Assembly: GCA_030063045.1 (NCBI GenBank)
Contig: JAQSEB010000037.1
Location: forward strand, 1,364,001 to 1,428,000
Direction of reading: 5' to 3'
DNA from: Pratylenchus scribneri
Taxonomy: Eukaryota > Nematoda > Chromadorea > Rhabditida > Pratylenchidae
DNA length: 64,000 nucleotides
Below, piece by piece: positions 58,201 through 64,000 of this stretch; the stretch's first letter is position 1; every line of letters begins with the position of its first letter. Below the pieces are notes generated by a model. It saw only the letters and a program-made list of their open reading frames with translations, had not been told where the DNA came from and ran no database searches. The position numbers and the translations under genes were made by a program.

Positions 58201-61190
58201 AAATTTCCCTTCTCAAAAATGAATCTTCCCTTCCTTTTCCTTCCATCTAACTTTCTTCGCAATTTTGCGCGCATAAATTTGCCGCATCAAAATTCTTCCT
58301 ATCATTTTGCAATATCAAATTTGAGAGAAAAACTCAAAATATGTCAAATTTTGTTGGAATTTTTAAAAATGAGTAAAATGATGGGTTTTTAGGATTGGCA
58401 TTATTCCACCCTCGGTGCCATTTTGGCAAATTCCTCAAAAGATTTTATCATTTTTCCCCCGTTTTCCGGCTCAATTTATCCCTAATTCCCTAATTTGTAT
58501 TTTAACTCAAAATGTCAAAATGAGTCACACAAAAATTAAGCCAAAATGTCAAAATTATCATTTTTGAAGACCCCAATTCTCATTCCAAATATTTATACAA
58601 GCAAACTCTGACATAGGGCTTTTTGCCACCCAAAACCCCTCCTAATCCCCTCATTCCCCTTTCCCATTATTTCCTTCGGCATTTCCCTTAAAATTCCTTT
58701 TAAAAAGGGGTCAGGGCAGGGGTGGTGTGTCGGTCCCCAAAAACATTGCTATTATAATCCCCGGACCCATCCAATTTGTCTCCAATTTTTCTTTTATTTT
58801 TACATTCAAATCAACCCGGCAGACTTCCTCCAAGAAGCGCATGGCTTATCCTTCCCACTCGCGCACCCGCAAATTTTATTTAATCAAAGGCTTATCGCCC
58901 CAAGGCAAAAAGTCGCCGAAAAAGTTGTTAAGAAAGGTTACCGGAAATTTGACAACATTTTCGAGTAAATCCTTTGACTTGAAAAAATTGATTTAATATT
59001 TTTTTTCCTTTTTTGTGATTCGAAAAATAAATTAATTAATCTTTTTTTGATCAGAAAAAATGCAACTAAAAAATTAAAATTTACTTTGGACTTGGAATTG
59101 GTAATAAATTCCATATTATTCCCAGTTAGCATAAAGTCAACCAAAAAAATGTTTATTTTCACTCCCAATTCCCATGGAATTATTCCTCATAATGTAGTAC
59201 CTCATTTATAATACTTTGTATAATCAAAGGATTATTCTTGTCAAAGGGAAAACGGAAACAAAATGCAAGATGCGCGAATGTAAGATTGGGACTATATTTT
59301 CATTCCTGCTTCCTCTAACAATAATTTTATAATCATTTATCGAGATTTGCCCATTGAATTTAAATTAAGTTCAATTATTAATTTATGTCTCATTTTTAAT
59401 CCATTTGCAATCCAATTGCATTGCACATCATTTCTCAATAAATGCGCAACGTTTAACAATGGAAAAACAATCGAGAAAATTTGAAAAGCAAAATATAATT
59501 TGCCTCCGTTCATTCTCAATTGAATCAACAGAATTGATTTGAAAATGCTTTCATCTCTCCCATTCCATTTCATTCAAAATTATTATTCTAATTGCACTTT
59601 AAAAATCATCAATTTATTTCAATAGCAATAAAGGTTTCATAAAAATAGGGGAAATAAATTATTTACCTTTAAAAATATTTTTTGATTCCAAATTTCGGCA
59701 TTTTAAAATACTAAATAATTATTATAACTGAGTTTATTTAGGCTCATCTTTTGAGGTTTAAATGGTAGGTTTTTTAAAATATTTTAGAGCCCAATTTGGC
59801 CGAGTTTTAAGGCATCTACTAATTTTTCACCGTAAATAAATTATATATATAGATTCACTGATTTTCTGGGTAAATTGTATTAATTATAATCCAATATAAA
59901 ATTTTTAACCATTATTTGCCCCCATAAAAATTGTTGACCTCTCTTCCCATTAAATATGTGACCATTGGTCAACCAAAAATATATCCGTCCATCCATCAAT
60001 TTGTTGGCTCTTTTTCACTATTCATCAACAAATTTTCAATTCATCGGCATACAACACATTTCATTGCCAAACACGACCATTGGCCACTTTAATTAGCCCT
60101 CCTAAAGAGGGGGGGGGGGGGGGGGGGTGGATGAATTGAGAATGGCTCATGCAATATTGTTTTCGGCCCCACAATGTCCTCTTAAAATGCCTCCTCCTTC
60201 ATTGGAAAGTGTCAATTTCTTTGTGGCTTTCGCGCATTTCCTTTTCCCATTTTTCCATTTTCTTCCTGTATTTCCTTCTCCATCATTCCTGGCATTTTCC
60301 CCGTATTTTCATGCCAAAATTCCTTCCCCAATTTGGGACCAATTTTTGTGGCCCCCGGATGATGGCACTTATGCTAATTTGACGGCTCCCTCTCTGTGGT
60401 TTTGGCCAAATCCCGTCTTTCCTTTCCACCATCTGTTATAGGCCCCTACCTCTCCTCCCTGAATGCCAAATGTGACCCCACAAATGAATGACCCCTTTCT
60501 CCCTTCCAATTTCCCCCATTGCTTAATAATGCGGTTTGGCGCGCTCCCATTCCCCCAATTCTTAAGCCTCATTATGTAATTGGCCTTTCTACTGCTGCTC
60601 TGATTTTTAGCATCCATTATTCTATCCTACTTGGATTATGGCATGAAAATAAGATTTATTAAATTATGGCTGAATTCATTTATAATATTAAAAATAAAAT
60701 AATTTTTAATTTCATTTACCGATACTCTTTTAATACCCCATGGGGAATTATTAGAGAGTGGGGAATTACTGTAGGGTGGGGAATTAAATGAATATTTACG
60801 GTATAAAATTGACATTTAAAATATATTATTACTAAAATGCAATTCCCAACAAAAACCCAAAAATCCATATCAAAGTTCAAATTTGATTCATATAAAAATC
60901 TCAAAACTGGGCTTATTTTTAAATATTATTAAAAAATATTAAATTAAAACAATGAAATGAATTGTCATTTTCGTCCATTTACGCCTCTTATTAAATGATG
61001 GCTCATGAAGTGCCAAATGACAAATGGCCTATGCCATTGTCTTGTAAAATATCCCAAGGGGATTTAGTAATTGACCCCTTTTCCCTTTCTTTTGGCCTAT
61101 TCCCTACCCCCCCCCCCCCCCCCCCCCTTTTCTTCTTTTCCATTCATTGTGCATGTTCCCAATTAAATTGGATTTAATTTAATTATTTTT
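55300..61190. other. Gene-poor region
   Basis: No gene could be supported. A basic 55-residue stretch near 58830-58996 (KKRMAYPSHSRTRKFYLI) looks slightly coding but has no start or partner. There is a 19-base G run at 60109-60127 and a 21-base C run at 61107-61127. A short GGGGAATTA-rich block lies at 60740-60800. Confidence 0.5.
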
Positions 61191-61198
61191 AGCAAAAA

Positions 61199-63690
61199 AT
61201 GACCAATCAAAAATATAATTCATTAATTAAAACATCAAAAATGCTCATCATTTTCTTCATAAATTTGCTCATTGTTGGCACCATTTTTGGTTCAGTCAAA
61301 TTCAATCAAAGGATTTTCATTTCAGTCAAGTAAATATTATTTTTTTATTAAAATTTTATAAAAATAAAATATAAACTAAAATTAATTATTTTATATTCAA
61401 ATTATTTAAAAATAAAATAAAAATAATCGAAACACTTCCAATAATAATTTTTTTTATTTATTTTGCAATTTCCAAAAAAGTTTTAAAATAAATTATAAAA
61501 AGTTAAATATATACATACTTTTTAAATGGGATTAAAAGTAATTAATTTACATAGAATTTATAGCTCTTTAATAAATTTAAATCGCATTAAAAAATTTTAA
61601 GCTAAAATAGAAAAAAGGCATTTTTAGAATATATTTATAAATTAAATCATTATTTACTTCTTATTATATGATTCAAATTAAATAATTTTATAAAATTAAT
61701 CGAGATATGTTAATGATATAATTTCTGACTTTTAGTTGAATCCAAAATAAAAAAGGTTTTAAACTAAATAACAAAAATGGCACTTTTAAAATAAATATTT
61801 TAATTAAATTATTTATTATTTTAATATAGAATTGAAAATGAAAAGTTTTATAAAATTAAATAGAACTCATAGAAATACATTGAATAGTATAAATTTAAAA
61901 AGGTATGGACCAAAATAGAAAAGTGGCATTTTTCAGAATTATTTTTTATGATACTTTTTTATTCGCAGGGCCATTCACTACGTTGACCCAACCAAAAATG
62001 GATTTCGTGTCATTTTGCGCGATGAATTCCTCCGTACCCATATGGCCCCAACATTATTGCCCACCCTCTATTTAACTGCAATTCCATTGAGGCAACAAAA
62101 TGGTGGTGGCCCAGAGGAATTGGCACAAACCAAAGTGTTCTACCCGGATTCGGTCAATGAGGAGAAACAAGTCAGTAAATAAAAATAATTTATTGATTAA
62201 TGGAAATTATTGCCTCTAAATTCAAAAATCAAATAAAATAGTACGATTTCAAAAATTAAAATATTCATTGATTTTTTTATTCAAAAATAGACTAGGAATG
62301 CGGCTCTACGATAATTGGGATTAAATGGTCTAGTATTATTGAAGGCGATAAAGTTGCTGCATCATTTATAAAGCATTTTATAGAGCATAAATTTGGCTAG
62401 AAAATAATTTCAAAGGTTTTGGCCCAAATTGGTTATTAATTGAGTTATGGCCATAAACTATCAGAAATACAAGTTTAATTAAACCAATAATTTTTTAACC
62501 AAAATTTAGTAAATATCGAATATTAGCCAATACTTTTGCATCATTTTATAGTCTATTTTATTCTCTACAAAATGCTTTATTAGCAGTTTTATCGCCTTCA
62601 ACAATAGAACATTCAAAAAAATTAACATGAAATTTCATTTTTGCCATTTAAACTCCTATGATTTAGGATAGGGTAGGGCCATAAATATTTTATAGAGAGC
62701 ACTTAATTAAATTTATTGAAATTACTGTATTCAGGTGGTAGTCAACGAATTGCGCGAATCCTCTTGGTATTATCTATGTGTGGAATGGGAAAATTTCAAT
62801 CGGCACAATGAAACTGTGGGAGCCGATTGCCGTCTGTTTCGCACATTGGACCGTTTTGGCAAAGGAGCGGACACGATGGTCAACGAGGTGGAGGCAACAG
62901 ATTTCTCCTCTCAAATGTTGCAATTTCGAATTAAAGCGGGTGCAAATTTTCCAATCAGGTGAAACAAAATAGATTATTTTTATTTGAAATAAATTTAAAA
63001 ATTTAATAATTTTATTAAGAATAATTTAAAGGATATTTTTTAATTTAGCCAAAAATCATTGAAAATGACCAAAAATTTTCCAAACCCTATATCCAATCGA
63101 TAGATCTTCATCAAGACACGTCTATTATATAATTATAATTTGGCATAGTTTGAATTTGATCATTTTAAATACGTTTTGAACCAAAATCAGAAAGATGGCT
63201 AAAACGGTTTAAACCATCTTTAGGTTATTGGTTTAAAACTAATTTAAAATTTGTAAAATCTAAGAAAAATTGTTATCAAAAGATGCGACGCGATGATATT
63301 TATCGATTTTGGGCATATGATTTGGGTGTCTATGATAAAATCTTAACAGTTAAAAGTTAAAACCATTATAATTTAAGCTATTTTAAATATCCATTTTCGC
63401 CATTTTAAATATTTTTCATAATTTAAATAATAATTAAAATTTATTATAAAATTTATGTAAAATTTTTAAGGTTAACAGCCAGTTTGGAAGGTGGCAAAGC
63501 GCCAATGCCACCGGCCCAAATGTTCATGTTGAGCAATGGACCAGCCGAATTGGACTTGATTTTCCCATTCCTTCGCCAACAAATGGACTATGGCCAATTA
63601 TGCGTATTGGAGGAACCACTTGTGACGGGATGGTCCGCATTGGGCAGATTGGTATCCGGCATCGGATTGCGCAAATGCCATTTTAGTTAG
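61199..63690 (+). CDS. Secreted or type II membrane protein with possible FN3-like region
   Basis: Exons 61199-61329, 61969-62170, 62735-62958 and 63471-63690 give 258 residues in phase. An acceptor-like TTTTTAG eight bases before the ATG suits trans-splicing and supports this start; an internal Met (61241) would leave MLIIFFINLLIVGTIFG as a clean signal peptide. Landmarks: AIHYVDPTKNGFRVILRDEF; SWYYLCVEWENFNRHNETVG; ADCRLFRTLDRFGKGAD; EVEATDFSSQMLQFRIKAG; LTASLEGGKAPMPPAQMFML; and GWSALGRLVSGIGLRKCHF. The WYYLCVEW...C...RTLDRFGK order is like the C-C' to F strands of fibronectin type III domains in some nematode secreted proteins; this is an inference from pattern. The function is unknown; three cysteines after the leader. 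Confidence 0.85.
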
Positions 63691-64000
63691 TGGCCAAAAT
63701 TAAGCAATTCCTTATTAATTTTATTTTATAAATTTAAATTAGTGTACGAAAAAATAAATTTGGGCTACGGATCAACCAAAATTCTAAAAATTGTTTTATG
63801 AAAAAAATTTTTATATTAAAAGCTCGGAAGAAATGATAGAGAATTATTCGATGATAAATTGTTGAATTTTAAATTTTATAGACAATATTAAGTAAGATAT
63901 TATAAAAAATTAAATAATAAATTGATAAGGAAAAGGAAATTTAAAAATATTAAAATAAATGAATATTGTCATGATCAAGCTAATCAATTTTAATTAATAA
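63691..64000. other. 3' flank at window end
   Basis: AT-rich and non-coding, with AATAAA at about 63750 as a likely polyadenylation signal for the preceding gene. Confidence 0.5.

Noticed and set aside
58727..58996. 89-codon plus frame with a basic C-terminus
   Set aside because: Only the last 55 codons look mildly coding; no start context or upstream exon was found.

Overview
The window reads as nuclear DNA of a nematode, most likely a tylenchid-type (plant-parasitic clade) worm, although the genus cannot be fixed from sequence alone. The DNA is very AT-rich. Genes are split by many introns, some only 38-60 nt long, with GT-AG borders and TTTTCAG-like acceptors. Several products are nematode hallmarks: a transthyretin-like (TTL) protein, a large lustrin/EB-type cysteine-rich extracellular protein, a BrkDBD/CENP-B-type HTH protein and many small secreted orphan proteins. 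No tRNA, rRNA, CRISPR array or prokaryote-style operon was seen. Gene models below were built by hand; all exon phases add up unless stated.

Layout. 0-4 kb: an SLC17-type MFS transporter (+), truncated by the window edge and apparently frameshifted. Its introns hold a hAT-like MITE and a 1-kb minisatellite. 5-5.7 kb: a secreted acidic orphan (+). 6-13 kb: two head-to-head paralogues encode an N-terminal domain that may be GFRP-like plus a Gly/Met-rich tail. They are separated and flanked by 24-bp arrays built on the palindrome TTTCCGGAAA, and bracketed by two copies of a ~240-bp element with a conserved potential RNA fold. 13.3-20.5 kb: one 20-exon gene (-) for an 836-aa multi-module cysteine-rich secreted protein. 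22.6-23.4 kb: a one-domain relative of that gene with a decayed second repeat. 25 kb: a 70-aa knottin-like secreted peptide (+).

28-30.6 kb: an orphan exon, a hAT-like MITE, and an HTH-protein gene preceded by an array of exon-like repeats, followed by a long-TIR MITE. 31-34.5 kb: a TTL gene (-) with a decayed duplicate of its 5' end, then a small orphan gene (-). 35.8-38.7 kb: a secreted Lys/Glu/His-rich protein and a 134-aa orphan (+), the latter with a MITE in an intron. 40-44 kb: an 11-exon secreted 519-aa orphan (+), whose introns carry the same minisatellite as the transporter and a second copy of the long-TIR MITE. 44-61 kb: almost gene-free, with tandem non-coding duplications and an 873-bp hAT-like element filled with a CTCGTC-type satellite. 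61.2-63.7 kb: a secreted or membrane-anchored protein with a possible FN3-like region (+).

The strongest unexpected pattern is structural. At least four short elements have YARNG-like termini and perfect 8-bp target duplications (hAT signature), and their interiors consist largely of degenerate copies of one short motif. Two minisatellite families also recur in different introns or flanks in opposite orientation.
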